NCBI RefSeq assembly: GCF_004115155.1
Contig: NZ_RDSM01000002.1
Location: forward strand, 434,001 to 498,000
Length of the DNA: 64,000 bases
Direction of reading: 5' to 3'
From: Granulicella sibirica
GTDB taxonomy: Bacteria > Acidobacteriota > Terriglobia > Terriglobales > Acidobacteriaceae
The notes under the pieces are model-generated. The model saw only the letters and a list, made by a program, of their open reading frames with translations, made no database searches and was not told the DNA's origin. A program made the position numbers and the translations under genes. Below, one piece after another: positions 7,502-17,786 of this stretch (position 1 is the first letter of the stretch; every line of letters starts with the position of its first letter).

Positions 7502-10500
7502 ATGGTCGCGAGAAGGAAGCTTCTGATGCTGGCGGGTCTGGCGCTTGGCGTGACGAGCGGGTGGTCCCAGACGGCTCCTACGTATAGCATCACGTCGGCC
7601 AGTCCAGCCAGCATTCCGGCGGGAGCGGCGGGTGCAAGCATTGGTCTAAACGGGACACTCCCAGACTTTACGAACAATACTTACCAGGTCTGCTTCTTCG
7701 CAGGTGCTGGGAGCAGTGCGCCATTGACTCCTACCGCTGTGGGAGGCGTGCAGACGATCTCGGTCCCGGCGTCGATTATCCAGAATATTGCCCCATCGAG
7801 CTTTACAGCGGCTAATGGATATGCGGTCTCGGCACTTCTTTCGGTTGCGCCTGCGGGACAGACCTGCGATGGAACGTTCGACGCGACGCTGACGAACAGC
7901 CTTTCCATTCCGGTGGTTGAGCCAACGCTTGGGACTTACATCGGGCCAACGTCTCTGCCTCAGGCGAATTCGGCCGCGGGAGTCCAGGGTGCCCCGATCG
8001 CGATTACACTTTCTGGCGCAAATTTTGTTGCCAATACGACGGTGGCATTCGGATCGTTTGGCCGAGTCACTCCGCGGACCATTACTCCAACAGCGCTGAC
8101 TTTGCTGGTGCCGGCGATGTTCTCTTCCAGTGATCCGAATACGACGGCCTCTTTGAGCGTTTGCAACGGAAGCGATGCGACGACCTACTTTTGCAGCACG
8201 CCCGCGACCCCTATCACGTTGACAGTGAATGCACTGGCTGCGAGTTCGGGGACGATTACGGCGACTCCCTCGCCCGTGCTGACCTCCGGGCAGACGAGGC
8301 TGACGTCGACGTTCAAGCAGTCCGGGTATTCGACCAATCCTGTGGGAAGCCCTTCGGGCACAGTGACGTTTGTCGCGGATGGGACTACGCTCCCGAAAAC
8401 AAGGCTGATCCTCGATAAGACGGCGGGGTTTACCCCCGTGACCTCGTCGTTGACAGTTCCCGCAGCAGCCACGCCGGTTATTACTCCGGCGGCGGGAACG
8501 TACTTGAATAGCGCGACGATAACGCTTACCGACACGACGGCCGGGGCATCGATCTACTACACGACGGATGGGAGTATGCCAACGACCGGCTCGACGCTGT
8601 ATACGGGACCGTTCAGCATCACGACCTCCGAGACGATTACGGCGATCGCGGCGCTCTCAGGATCCTTTAACAGTGCGTCTTCGTCGGCGACCTACACGAT
8701 AAGGATCAGCCCGCCGACACAGTTGGCGTTCTCGACGCAACCGGGGACGACTGCGATCAACACGTCGATTGCTCCTGCGGTACAGGTTGCTGTTGAGGAT
8801 GCAAATGGAAACGTGGTGACCTCGTTCACGGGAGCGGTGTCGGTCGCGTTGATCACGAATCCGGGAAGCTCTACGCTTTCGGGAACACTCAGCGTGAATG
8901 CCGTCGGCGGCATCGCGACCTTCTCGGACCTGGCGATCAATAACGTAGCAAACGGCTACGTTATTCAGGCCATTAGCGGACGTCTCACCCCCGCCGTGAG
9001 TAACGCATTCAATATCACGCCCTATCCGATCACGTTGACGTTGCAGAGTGAGCTCGTGGGCATCATGTCGACCCTGAACGGGACGTTTACACTCGGGCAT
9101 CCTGCTCCTACGGGCGGGTTGACCGTCACGCTGGCAAGCTCGGTGCCAGCTAATGTTACGATCGCGCCCGCGACGGTAACAGTCGCCGCTGGCCAGACGA
9201 TGGGGAGCTTCACCTACAGCGGTGTTGCTGCGGGCGATTCGAACCTAACGGCGAGTGCGCCGAACTACCAGACGGGAACGACGAAAGCAACCGGAACCGC
9301 AGCGCAAGTGAGCCTCTACCTTGTTCCGCCGGTGGCTCCGGGACAGTCGGTGAGCCTGGCGCTGAGCCTCGCGACGGCTGCTCCGCCGGGCGGCACGATG
9401 GTGACCTTTACGAGCAGCAGGCCGAGCATCGCAACCGTGACCTCAACGATCTCGGTGCCGGCGGGACAATTTACAGCATCGGCGAATCCGCAGGTGACCG
9501 GTGTTCTCATCGGGACGACGACGATCACGGCGAATGCTCCCGGGTATGCGCCGGCAAATCTCGTGGTGAATGTCACGGTCACGGCGACGATCAGCCCGAG
9601 CACGACAACGATTAATCTGGCGACATCGACCGGCACGACGCTTGCGATCTCAGCGCCGGCACCGACGGGCGGGCTCACTTTCACGTTGAGCTCGGACGAT
9701 CCTACGACCGCGACGGTTCCGGCATCGGTGACGCTGGTGAAGGGCGCAACCTCCGTGCCCCTTCCAGTCACCGGCGTGAAAGCTGGATCGACGACGATCC
9801 GAGCCGACTCGCCAGGTGTAACCGAGGCGACCGGAGCCGTGAACGTTGTAAGCCAGATCGGTAACTCGTCAGTCGCGACGGGCTATCACCTAGAGAATTC
9901 GTTCTACCAGTACCTGCCTCTCAATCCGCAGAGCCCGCTCACGGTGACGGTGACGAGTAACGATCCGTCTGTCGTCACGCTTTCGCTCGCTGCGACCACC
10001 GTCGGGACGAAGACGGTTACCTTCCCCAACACAACGTCCTCCTATGTCGGATATGTCTATTTCCAGGGACAGAAGATCGGCACCACGACGCTCACTGTTT
10101 CCGCTCCTGGCTTCCAGGACGGAACGATAGCTGTCACGGTCGATCCTGCGGGTGTGACTTATTACTACTATCAGCAGACGCTCGCGACGACGACGTTCGC
10201 GCAGGCATCGAACGTTACGGCCTATCTGACGATCCTGAATCCCGACCTGAGCGTGCTGGCGCAAGGCTACCAGTTGAATCCGGGGCTGGCTCCAGTGAGT
10301 ACGCCTGTCACAAGCTCGAACACCGCGATCGGGACGGTAACAGGTAGCCCGCTCACCTTCCACGCGAACGAGTCGCAAGAGACCTATCAGTTCAACCCGG
10401 TTGCAGTCGGCACGACGAATCTCACTATCGGCGCGCAACCTGCCGGGTTCGCCACGAGTACGCAAAACCAGACGGTGACAGCAACGGTTACATCCCCGGT

Positions 10501-12424
10501 GATCTCTGTTGGGGCGATCACGACGGGCAATCACCTGATCAACGGGGAATCTCAATATCTACCGGTAGCTCCTCCCAGCGGAGAGACTGTGACGATCACC
10601 AGCAGCAACCCGGCGGTGTTCACGATTTCGGCAAACACGAGCACGGTTGGCGCGACTTCGATCACGTACCCGGGCACGACCGGCACCTATGTTGGTCCGA
10701 TCTACGTACAGGGACAGAGCGTGGGGACGGCAACCCTTACGGTCTCCGCGCCGGGGTATGTCAGCGGAACGGCGACTGTGACGGTCCAGCCTTCCGGATT
10801 TGCGTTCTATGGCGATCGAAGCGGCACGACAACAACCTTCTCTGGCACAACAACAAATGCGGTCTACTCGACGATCCTCAATAGTGACCTCTCATTTGCG
10901 TATCCGGGCTACGCCCTAAATCCAGGATATGGGCCTGTGAGTGTCGGCGTCAGCAGCGCAACTACCTCGGTTGGAACCATTTCGCCGGGGACGCTTGTCT
11001 TCCATGCGGGTGACAGCCAGCAAACTGTGACATTTACACCTGTTTCCGCAGGCAGTACGGTGGTGTCGATCGGGGCTGCTCCGACTGGCTTCAGCAAGCC
11101 GACGCAGTACCAGAGCTACACCGCGACGGTGACCGCGCCTGCGATTTCGATAGGGAACCTTCTGACCGGCGTGCACCTTACGAACAGCATGTCGATCTCT
11201 CTGCCACAAGTTCCTCCAAGCGCGACCACGGTGACGGTATCGGTTCCTGCGAACGCGGCTGGAACAGTACTCTTATCCACGAGCGCGACCGCCGTGGGCA
11301 CAACAAGCCTCACGTTCGCCAACATTACCGGCAGTTATGTTGGTCAGATCTTTTTCCAGGGTCAAGGGGTAGGATCGACGACCCTGACCGTGGCGGCTCC
11401 CGGCTATGTCTCGGGAACAAGCACCGTTACAGTGAATCCATCCGGATTCGCGTTCGCCGGGAACCAGAGTTACACCACCTCCACATTCTCGGGAAGTACC
11501 CAGCGCACGCTCTACGCCTCGATTCTGGATTCGAGCTTGGCACCGCTTTACTACGGCTTTGCGCTCAACCCGGGTGTCGGACCTGTCTCGGTTGCTCTTA
11601 CTGACTCAGCTCCCTCCGTAGCCACGGTCACACCAGCAGCTCTGGTGTTCAACACCGGCGATTCTTCCCAACAGATCACAGTTCAGCCGGTCTCGGCCGG
11701 TGCGGCGGTTGTCAGCATCGCCGCAACCCCTGCGGGCTTTAGTACGCCGACCATGTACCAGCAGTACACCGCCACGGTGACTGCCCCGGCCATCAGCATC
11801 TCCAACGTTGTCGCCGGGCTTCATCTCGAAACCGCGATGGACATTTACCTGCCGGTCGCCCCGCCAAACGCGGTGACGGTGATGGTGCTCAGCAATGGCT
11901 TGGCGATCGCGGGGGTGTCCAGCAGTGCCACGGATGTTGGAACGAATGCGGTGCTGTTCCCGAACACAACCGGAACCTATGTCGGTCGGATTTACGTGCA
12001 GGGAGAAAAGATCGGAACGACGACGTTGACTGTGATGGCCGCCGGGTATACGGATGGCAACTCGACGATCACCGTCCTTCCGTCTGGCTTCAGCTATGAC
12101 GGCAGCCCAAATATATCGACCACGTCCTCGTCCTCCACAACTGCTAGAACGGTCTATGCCTGCCAGTTGAATACCGGAACCTTGACCCTGTACTCGTGCG
12201 GATACGGGATCAACCCAGACTTCGCACCGGTGAACGTTTCCGTGACGAGTTCCGACCCAACCGTCGGTACGGTGACCAGTCCCGTTGCGTTCGCGGCGAG
12301 TTCGGGAACAGGCACGTTCGAGTTCCAGCCGGTTGCAACCGGTACATCGACCCTGACGCTTGGAACACCCGATGGCTTTAGTACTCCATCGCAATACACC
12401 ACGATTACGGCCACGGTTCAGTGA
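7502..12424 (+). CDS. Giant exported multi-Ig repeat protein (about 1,640 aa)
   Basis: A very large exported protein. ATG 7502 gives a classical signal peptide (RRKLLMLAGLALGVTSGWSQ); an upstream ATG at 7427 would add 25 residues. In order: two IPT/Ig-like beta domains; a chitobiase C-terminal-like domain (residues roughly 330-400, GASIYYTTDGSMPTTGSTLYTG); an Ig domain beginning PTQLAFSTQPG; several Big-2-like domains; then four tandem modules of about 216 residues to the C-terminus. There is no enzymatic domain, sortase motif or obvious C-terminal membrane segment. No frameshift in almost 5 kb. Function unknown; an extracellular or outer-membrane adhesive or matrix role is inferred from architecture. 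The stop overlaps or nearly touches the next gene. Confidence 0.8.
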   Translation: MVARRKLLMLAGLALGVTSGWSQTAPTYSITSASPASIPAGAAGASIGLNGTLPDFTNNTYQVCFFAGAGSSAPLTPTAVGGVQTISVPASIIQNIAPSSFTAANGYAVSALLSVAPAGQTCDGTFDATLTNSLSIPVVEPTLGTYIGPTSLPQANSAAGVQGAPIAITLSGANFVANTTVAFGSFGRVTPRTITPTALTLLVPAMFSSSDPNTTASLSVCNGSDATTYFCSTPATPITLTVNALAASSGTITATPSPVLTSGQTRLTSTFKQSGYSTNPVGSPSGTVTFVADGTTLPKTRLILDKTAGFTPVTSSLTVPAAATPVITPAAGTYLNSATITLTDTTAGASIYYTTDGSMPTTGSTLYTGPFSITTSETITAIAALSGSFNSASSSATYTIRISPPTQLAFSTQPGTTAINTSIAPAVQVAVEDANGNVVTSFTGAVSVALITNPGSSTLSGTLSVNAVGGIATFSDLAINNVANGYVIQAISGRLTPAVSNAFNITPYPITLTLQSELVGIMSTLNGTFTLGHPAPTGGLTVTLASSVPANVTIAPATVTVAAGQTMGSFTYSGVAAGDSNLTASAPNYQTGTTKATGTAAQVSLYLVPPVAPGQSVSLALSLATAAPPGGTMVTFTSSRPSIATVTSTISVPAGQFTASANPQVTGVLIGTTTITANAPGYAPANLVVNVTVTATISPSTTTINLATSTGTTLAISAPAPTGGLTFTLSSDDPTTATVPASVTLVKGATSVPLPVTGVKAGSTTIRADSPGVTEATGAVNVVSQIGNSSVATGYHLENSFYQYLPLNPQSPLTVTVTSNDPSVVTLSLAATTVGTKTVTFPNTTSSYVGYVYFQGQKIGTTTLTVSAPGFQDGTIAVTVDPAGVTYYYYQQTLATTTFAQASNVTAYLTILNPDLSVLAQGYQLNPGLAPVSTPVTSSNTAIGTVTGSPLTFHANESQETYQFNPVAVGTTNLTIGAQPAGFATSTQNQTVTATVTSPVISVGAITTGNHLINGESQYLPVAPPSGETVTITSSNPAVFTISANTSTVGATSITYPGTTGTYVGPIYVQGQSVGTATLTVSAPGYVSGTATVTVQPSGFAFYGDRSGTTTTFSGTTTNAVYSTILNSDLSFAYPGYALNPGYGPVSVGVSSATTSVGTISPGTLVFHAGDSQQTVTFTPVSAGSTVVSIGAAPTGFSKPTQYQSYTATVTAPAISIGNLLTGVHLTNSMSISLPQVPPSATTVTVSVPANAAGTVLLSTSATAVGTTSLTFANITGSYVGQIFFQGQGVGSTTLTVAAPGYVSGTSTVTVNPSGFAFAGNQSYTTSTFSGSTQRTLYASILDSSLAPLYYGFALNPGVGPVSVALTDSAPSVATVTPAALVFNTGDSSQQITVQPVSAGAAVVSIAATPAGFSTPTMYQQYTATVTAPAISISNVVAGLHLETAMDIYLPVAPPNAVTVMVLSNGLAIAGVSSSATDVGTNAVLFPNTTGTYVGRIYVQGEKIGTTTLTVMAAGYTDGNSTITVLPSGFSYDGSPNISTTSSSSTTARTVYACQLNTGTLTLYSCGYGINPDFAPVNVSVTSSDPTVGTVTSPVAFAASSGTGTFEFQPVATGTSTLTLGTPDGFSTPSQYTTITATVQ
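9859..12424 (+). repeat. Four tandem modules of about 216 codons within the giant protein
   Basis: Modules begin near 9859, 10504, 11148 and 11799. Each starts with a TGxHL segment (TGYHL, TGNHL, TGVHL, AGLHL), then a YLPxxP-like run, then YVGxxxxQGxxxGTxTLTVxAxGxxxG, and then a second half with LNPGxxPVS and a closing PxGFSxPTxYxxxTATV. DNA identity has drifted, so these are old protein-level repeats rather than recent duplications. Confidence 0.8.
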
Positions 12425-12429
12425 GACAG

Positions 12430-15400
12430 ATGACGACACTTACCGCGATTCTCCGGTTCAGGACGACGACGCAAGACGCTACGGCGGCGCGTCGGCTTTC
12501 CGTGCACGGTGGGCTTGGAGTACTGGTGATGTTGTTTGGACTGGTTGGTGTGAGAACAGCGTTTGCTGATGGGACGAACCTGCCGGTGATCGTGGCCGAC
12601 TTCAATCACGACGGTATCCCGGATGTGCTGATTCCTTCCAGCAGCGGGCCGACGGCGACAGTTTCACTTGGAACATTGCCGGGGGGATCATTCAACGGAA
12701 CATCGAGAGCGGTGACCTTGCCCTCAGTCTGTACGCAGACGGCGCAGGGGTCTATGGTGACGGGTGACTTCAATGGCGACGGCTTATCGGATATCGCATT
12801 CTTTTGCGGATCTTCGGGCGGGATCGGCGGCGTACTCCTGAGCAATGGGGATGGAACATTCGCGACGGCGAAGACGTTCGGGGGAATCTATTCGACGTCC
12901 GGAGTAGTTGGAGACTTCGATCACGATGGCAAGCTGGATATTGTCGTCGTGGGGCCGAACAGCGGATCGAGTGCGGGGCAGGGAATTCAGTTCTTTCACG
13001 GCAATGGAGATGGCACGTTCGGAGGGCCCGTATTCACGGCATTTGGCGCTGATTCCTCTTACTCGTTTCCGGTTGCTGTGGATGTGAATAACGATGGGTA
13101 TACAGACATCGTTCTAGGGAGCTTCACCGCAGGCGCTCCGACGCTCAACGTCTTCGGGAACAACAAGGATGGGACCTTTGGAACGCTGGCCCAAGGAGTT
13201 GCGACGGCGAGTGTCTCCACGGCTGTCGGGACCCAGGGTGAGTCAACCGACGGACAGATATTAGTGGGGAACCTCTTAGCGGCTAATGAAATCGACTTCG
13301 CTGTGCCCGATACAGGTAGCACACCTGGCTTCTTCCTCGTCAAGAACACTAGTTCCGGAACTATGTTCTCGCTTGGGACCGCCGCTAAGACTGCGTTTCC
13401 AGCGCTGAAGGGCGCGGGAGTGGGGAGCTTTACCGGGAGTGGCTTCTCTGACCTTGTCGCCGCTGACGGAACGAATATAACAGTGCTGGTAAACGATGGC
13501 ACCGGAACCTTCTCCGCGAGTTACGCTTCGCTGGCGATGGCATCGGTGGCGAATGTTTTTGCCGTGGCGGATGCAAATGGGGACACCTACAGCGATATCT
13601 ACACCGCTGTGCAGCAGACTGGGACAATCATCACGTCGGTGAGCCTTGTAAACGGGTCGGCAACTGCAACCTCGCAGCCCGTTTCGCTGACGGTGGGAAC
13701 CAAGGCTATTTCGGCTGCGTGGAGCGGAGACGTGAACTTTGCAGGTTCGACGGCTACCGGCACACAGACGGTCAATGGCGTGTCTGCGGCGATCGCATTG
13801 AACAGCAATAAGAATCCTTCGAAAGCGGGGGATGCCGTAACGTTTGCGGTTTTGGTCACGGCAGCGCAAGGGACGACGATGCCGACGGGATCGATCTCCC
13901 TGCTGGACGGAACGACGACGATCGCCAGCGGGACACTCAGTAGCTCGGGTGCGTTCAGCGCGACGGTGAGTTCTCTGGCCGTGGGGACGCATTCGATTCA
14001 GGCCGTGTATGCGGGCGATATGTACTTCACCGGGCTGAGTTCCGGAGTGTTGACCCAGGTGGTCAATCAGGCTCAGCAGATTGTGCCGACGATCAATTGG
14101 GCAAATCCGAACCCGATCACGTATGGGACGCCGATTGGAAGCGCGCAATTGAACGCGGCCGCCGTCGACGCCAATGGGGTCGGCGTGGCTGGAACGTTCG
14201 TTTATACGCCGGCTGCCGGGACTGTTCTTGGCATCGGGACGCAGACGCTGAGCGTAGCATTCACTCCCTCAGATACGACATATGCTTCGGCGACCTCGAG
14301 CGTCAGGATTACGGTGACGAAGGCGACTCCGATGCTGACGTGGCCTGTGCCGTCGGCGATTCCATATGGAACTGCGCTAAGCGGCGTCCAGTTGAACGCA
14401 TCGGCGAAGGGTATTGGGACGGGATCTCTGCCCGGTAGCTTCGTTTATAGTCCAGCCGCCGGCGTTGTGCCCGCGCCTGGGACGCAGACACTCAGCGTGA
14501 CGTTTACGCCTACGGATTCGGTCGACTACACAACCGCACTGGGGAGTGTGACGATCGTTGTTTCGCCGCTCACGCTGACCTCTTTTGCGCCGAACGTGGC
14601 GCGAGTTGGCGATCCGAACACGACTGTGACGTTGACGGGTTCGGGCTTTGTGACGAATTCCGTGGTGCTGGTGAATGGCGCGGCGGTGGCGACGGCTTAT
14701 GTCAATCCCACAACTCTGACGGCGATCATTCCGGCGTCCGACTTCGGGAAGGTCGGTACACTGCAGGTTGCAGTCTCCGATCCAGGGATCTCGGCGACGA
14801 CTGCCGCGCAGACGCTCACCGTCACACCAGCGACCCCAGCGATCACGCTGACAGGGCCGGCCACGACCTCACCCGGTTCTCAGCCGGCGGTGAGCTTTGC
14901 GCTCACAAATCCGTATCCTGTGCCGTTGACGGCTTCGTTCAACCTGCTCTTCGCGCCTGCAGTGACTCCTGCGGTGGATGATCCGGCGATCCAGTTTGCG
15001 AACGGCGGACGCAATTTCACGTTCACGGTTCCGGCAAACTCCGTGACGACGCCGGCGATTCAACTTCAGGCGGGCACCGTTGCCGGTACGATAACGGTTC
15101 CCTTAACCTTAACGGCGCAGGGCGTGGATGTGACTCCGGCGAATCTTGCTCCGGTGACAATCGTCGTACCAAAGGCAATTCCTACGGTCTCAACGACGAC
15201 CTTGACGCGGAACGGAACGCAACTGAGCGTGGCGATTCATGGTTTCTCGAACACGCGCGAGGTGACGACGGCGACGTTCCACTTCACGGCGGCCGCAGGC
15301 GCGGCGATTAATACTCCAGATGTGACCGCGCCTGTTGGGCCGCTGTTTACTACGTGGTTCGACTCGACGACATCAGTGGCGTATGGGTCGACGTTTACGT

Positions 15401-15504
15401 ATACACAGGTGTTCGATGTGAGCGACGATGCGGCGAATGTCGGGACGGTGGAGGTGACCTTGACAAACTCTGTTGGCGTGTCCACTTCGCAGACGGCACA
15501 GTAG
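12430..15504 (+). CDS. Exported FG-GAP/VCBS and Ig-like repeat protein
   Basis: About 1,024 residues from ATG 12430; a GTG at 12421 overlaps the preceding stop as GTGA and would imply translational coupling. After a signal segment (GGLGVLVMLFGLVGVRTAFAD) come FG-GAP/VCBS units with Ca-binding-like loops: DFNHDGIPD, DFNGDGLSD, DFDHDGKLD, DVNNDGYTD, a partial beta-propeller. Then Ig-like domains (SLTVGTKAISAAWSGDVNFAG), two MBG-like domains (ITYGTPIGSAQLNA and IPYGTALSGVQLNA), an IPT/TIG domain (SFAPNVARVGDPNTTVTLTG) and a C-terminal beta-rich tail. Likely secreted with the previous gene; ligand unknown. Confidence 0.8.
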   Translation: MTTLTAILRFRTTTQDATAARRLSVHGGLGVLVMLFGLVGVRTAFADGTNLPVIVADFNHDGIPDVLIPSSSGPTATVSLGTLPGGSFNGTSRAVTLPSVCTQTAQGSMVTGDFNGDGLSDIAFFCGSSGGIGGVLLSNGDGTFATAKTFGGIYSTSGVVGDFDHDGKLDIVVVGPNSGSSAGQGIQFFHGNGDGTFGGPVFTAFGADSSYSFPVAVDVNNDGYTDIVLGSFTAGAPTLNVFGNNKDGTFGTLAQGVATASVSTAVGTQGESTDGQILVGNLLAANEIDFAVPDTGSTPGFFLVKNTSSGTMFSLGTAAKTAFPALKGAGVGSFTGSGFSDLVAADGTNITVLVNDGTGTFSASYASLAMASVANVFAVADANGDTYSDIYTAVQQTGTIITSVSLVNGSATATSQPVSLTVGTKAISAAWSGDVNFAGSTATGTQTVNGVSAAIALNSNKNPSKAGDAVTFAVLVTAAQGTTMPTGSISLLDGTTTIASGTLSSSGAFSATVSSLAVGTHSIQAVYAGDMYFTGLSSGVLTQVVNQAQQIVPTINWANPNPITYGTPIGSAQLNAAAVDANGVGVAGTFVYTPAAGTVLGIGTQTLSVAFTPSDTTYASATSSVRITVTKATPMLTWPVPSAIPYGTALSGVQLNASAKGIGTGSLPGSFVYSPAAGVVPAPGTQTLSVTFTPTDSVDYTTALGSVTIVVSPLTLTSFAPNVARVGDPNTTVTLTGSGFVTNSVVLVNGAAVATAYVNPTTLTAIIPASDFGKVGTLQVAVSDPGISATTAAQTLTVTPATPAITLTGPATTSPGSQPAVSFALTNPYPVPLTASFNLLFAPAVTPAVDDPAIQFANGGRNFTFTVPANSVTTPAIQLQAGTVAGTITVPLTLTAQGVDVTPANLAPVTIVVPKAIPTVSTTTLTRNGTQLSVAIHGFSNTREVTTATFHFTAAAGAAINTPDVTAPVGPLFTTWFDSTTSVAYGSTFTYTQVFDVSDDAANVGTVEVTLTNSVGVSTSQTAQ

Positions 15505-15821
15505 ATAATCCGACGCAGCGCTCTTGCAGTTCCCTTGGGCGGACGTTGCTATCAAGCGTAGATCTCTTTTTTCCGACGGAAGTTAGCAGGCGCGCCAGAA
15601 ATGGCCTTATCCTATGCGTTTTTTCTTAGAGTCTAAAGGCTCTTCGCGAATGCGCCCGGTTCTTGCCTTGAGGCGATTCAAGCCCTCGGTCTTCCAAAAC
15701 AGCGACAGGACCTACTCCATTCGAGCGAGCCAATCGGAAAGACAAGAGCTACGGAACCACCTTGCGCATGGTGAGACTTACTTATGTGCGAGTGAAACCA
15801 TTGTGATAAGTCGGTTTGAAG
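15505..15821. other. Intergenic chromosomal flank left of the island
   Basis: 317 bp after the last Ig-like gene. Reading frames here are short and lack coding character or a ribosome binding site. No complete RNA gene was recognised. Before insertion this DNA would have been the region immediately downstream of ssrA. Confidence 0.5.
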
Positions 15822-15849
15822 ATGGTGGAGGCGGTGGGAGTCGAACCCA
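15822..15849 (-). repeat. Left att repeat: displaced ssrA 3' end
   Basis: On the minus strand this reads TGGGTTCGACTCCCACCGCC then TCCACCAT, the T-arm 3' half, acceptor stem and CCA end of tmRNA. It is identical to 52467-52494. Only the 3' fragment is present: the sequence to its right does not continue into a tmRNA body, so this is a displaced fragment, not a gene. Confidence 0.88.
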
Positions 15850-15927
15850 TCGAACGCTCTTAGAATCTATAACTTAGAGATTGCAAAGGCCGATGATCCC
15901 GCCCATTCCGACTGTCCCGCAATTCCG

Positions 15928-15948
15928 TGACACAAAATTGACACAAAT
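15928..15948 (+). repeat. Pair of TGACACAAA repeats, candidate integrase arm sites
   Basis: TGACACAAAA (15928-15937) and TTGACACAAAT (15938-15948) are adjacent direct repeats 80-100 bp inside the left end. The same word TTGACACAAAA occurs at 52412-52422, about 45 bp inside the right end. Short repeats near both ends of an element suit arm-type binding sites of a tyrosine integrase or excisionase; this is inference. Confidence 0.5.
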
Positions 15949-16006
15949 GATGATGCAGAACCAACACCAGCCTAACGCTGATTCATAGTTTACAGCAGAC
16001 GAAAAT

Positions 16007-16369
16007 CTATCTCCGTACTTTCACCTGTCTGTCGGCAATGTACCGCTCCAGCGTCCTTTGTGGGATTCGTAGCACTCGCTTCTGTCGAAGGTGCATGCCG
16101 CCTGATGTGCCAATGTCAACAACACCAGGCAGGGAGCCGAACTGCTTCAAGATGGTGTCATCGCTCACCGACAAGAATGCTGCCACTTCAGAAACAGTGA
16201 GCATCCGAGGCAGGACGTTTTCCGCCGCGCTCATTGCTCCAGCCGTAACGGACCTGCTCCGACTGCTGGAGGACATCTCTACGGGCTCACCGTTGACCAC
16301 GAATTTCTCATCTTGTGCGAGTGTGACGCGGCTCGGACCCCTGCGTTCGGTGACGCTTACTTCTGCCAT
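16007..16369 (-). CDS. Helix-turn-helix excisionase-like protein
   Basis: About 120 residues from ATG 16369. The C-terminal part is a MerR/excisionase-like winged [23 protein letters not shown], then [17 protein letters not shown], the layout of HTH_17 DNA-binding excisionases. It is the first gene inside the left att repeat and points toward it, next to the TGACACAAA repeats, which suits a directionality factor for the ssrA integrase. The N-terminal 50 residues are low-complexity (SSSSRSRSV). A longer frame to 16465 exists but has no support. A simple transcriptional regulator is the alternative. Confidence 0.6.
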   Translation of the reverse strand: MAEVSVTERRGPSRVTLAQDEKFVVNGEPVEMSSSSRSRSVTAGAMSAAENVLPRMLTVSEVAAFLSVSDDTILKQFGSLPGVVDIGTSGGMHLRQKRVLRIPQRTLERYIADRQVKVRR

Positions 16370-16488
16370 TGGCGGACTCCGTAGATCTCTGCGGTATCGA
16401 GGAATCCGATACCCATTGAATGATGTTTCAAGGATGGGGCCGCGAATCGCTACCGTCCAATTCAAATATCCAATGGCACAACCAACGT

Positions 16489-17700
16489 TGCTATTGGATA
16501 TTCCGATCGTTGCGGTGGTTCTACCTCAGATATTTCCTCCCTCTTTCCGGGATATGTCAGGCCAACGCGGACTTTATTTTGAGGCGGCGGCCGTTATCAC
16601 TGACCTCGTTCTCCTCGGCCAAGTCCTAGAACTCAAGGCCCGAAGCCAAACCAGCGGTGCGATAAAAGCGCTTCTCGGGCTCGCGCCGAAGACGGCGCGA
16701 CGAATCTCCGACGACAGTACGGAAGAGGATGTTGATTTGAAGGCGATACAAGTCGGCGATAGGCTACGCGTTCGTCCCGGCGAAAAATTCCGACGGACGG
16801 CGTTGTGACTGAGGGCAGGAGTTCGGTGGATGAGTCGATGGTCAGCGGCGAGCCCATTCCAGTCGAAAAGACAGTTGATGCTACGGTCACCGGTGGAACG
16901 ATCAACGGCACGGGTAGTCTTGTAATGAAAACGGAGCGAGTCGGAGCCGATACTTTGCTTGCACAGATCGTAAAAATGGTGAGCGAAGCCCAGCGTACTC
17001 GCGCTCCCATTCAGCGATTGGCAGACGTGGTGGCCTCGTACTTTGTGCCGGCAGTTCTGTTAGCGGCGGTCATCCCCTTTACCTTGTGTGCGATATACGG
17101 CCCGCAGCCGCACTACGCGCACGCCTTGGTCAATGCGGTAGCCGTGCTGATCATTGCGTGCCCCTGTGCGCTTGGGCTGGCGACGCCTATGGCAATCATG
17201 GTCGGCACAGGAAGAGGGGCACGAGAAGGCGTCCTCATCAGCAACGCGGAGGCACTCGAGATTTTAGAAGGTAGATACGCTCGTTATCGACAAGACTGGC
17301 ACCTTGACCGAAGGCAAGCCAAGACTTACAGAGCTTTTTTCAGTTGAAGGTGTGAATGACAGCCAATAACGATGCCCCGGCGCTCGCTCAAGCACATGTG
17401 GGAATTGCAATGGGAACAGGGACGGACGTTGCGATGAAGACGGGAGGCATCACCTTGATAAAAGGGGATCTTCGCGGCATTGTGAAGGCTCGCCGATTGA
17501 GTCATCTCACGATGAATAACATTCGCGAGAATCTGTTCTTTGCCTTCGTTTACAACGCACTTGGCGTCCCATTGGCCGCAGGCGTTCTCTATCCCGCGTT
17601 TGGCATTCTCCTCAGCCCGATGATTGCAGGCGCCGCAATGAGTTTCAGCTCTGTATCGGTCATCGCCAATGCGCTGAGACTGCGCGCAGCTAAACTATGA
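16489..17700 (+). pseudogene. Copper-type P1B ATPase remnant (copA/copB-like), frameshifted and internally deleted
   Basis: Three frames together match a P1B heavy-metal ATPase. Frame one gives [20 protein letters not shown] and [11 protein letters not shown] up to about 16795. Frame two (about 16799-17270) gives the actuator motif SGEP, then the CPC ion-binding motif in [13 protein letters not shown] third frame gives DKTGTLTEG (about 17300). The sequence then jumps, at about 17345-17360, straight to [20 protein letters not shown], the end of the P domain, so most of the P and N domains (some 200 residues) are missing. It finishes with the usual last membrane helices at 17700. The N-terminal metal-binding domain and first helices are absent. 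Clearly non-functional. Confidence 0.85.
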
Positions 17701-17786
17701 GCAGCGTTTTCCCTACCCGCAGCTACGTTATTTTGCTGTTGTTTTGACTAAAAGCTATGTGGCAGTCTTGATCAAATGCGGGTTGC

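Noticed and set aside
9859..12424. A CRISPR-like or recent DNA tandem array
   Set aside because: The repeats are at protein level with a period of about 648 bp and diverged DNA; there are no short repeats with spacers. No CRISPR array was seen anywhere in the window.
15614..15877. An 87-codon frame running into the left att repeat
   Set aside because: It ends inside the displaced ssrA fragment (GGGGGSRTHRT), a well-known false protein from RNA 3' ends, and has no coding signal.
15822..15900. A tRNA or second tmRNA gene at 15.8 kb
   Set aside because: Only the 3' T-arm and acceptor part is present; the sequence to the right does not fold into or continue a tmRNA or tRNA body. It is the displaced att fragment.
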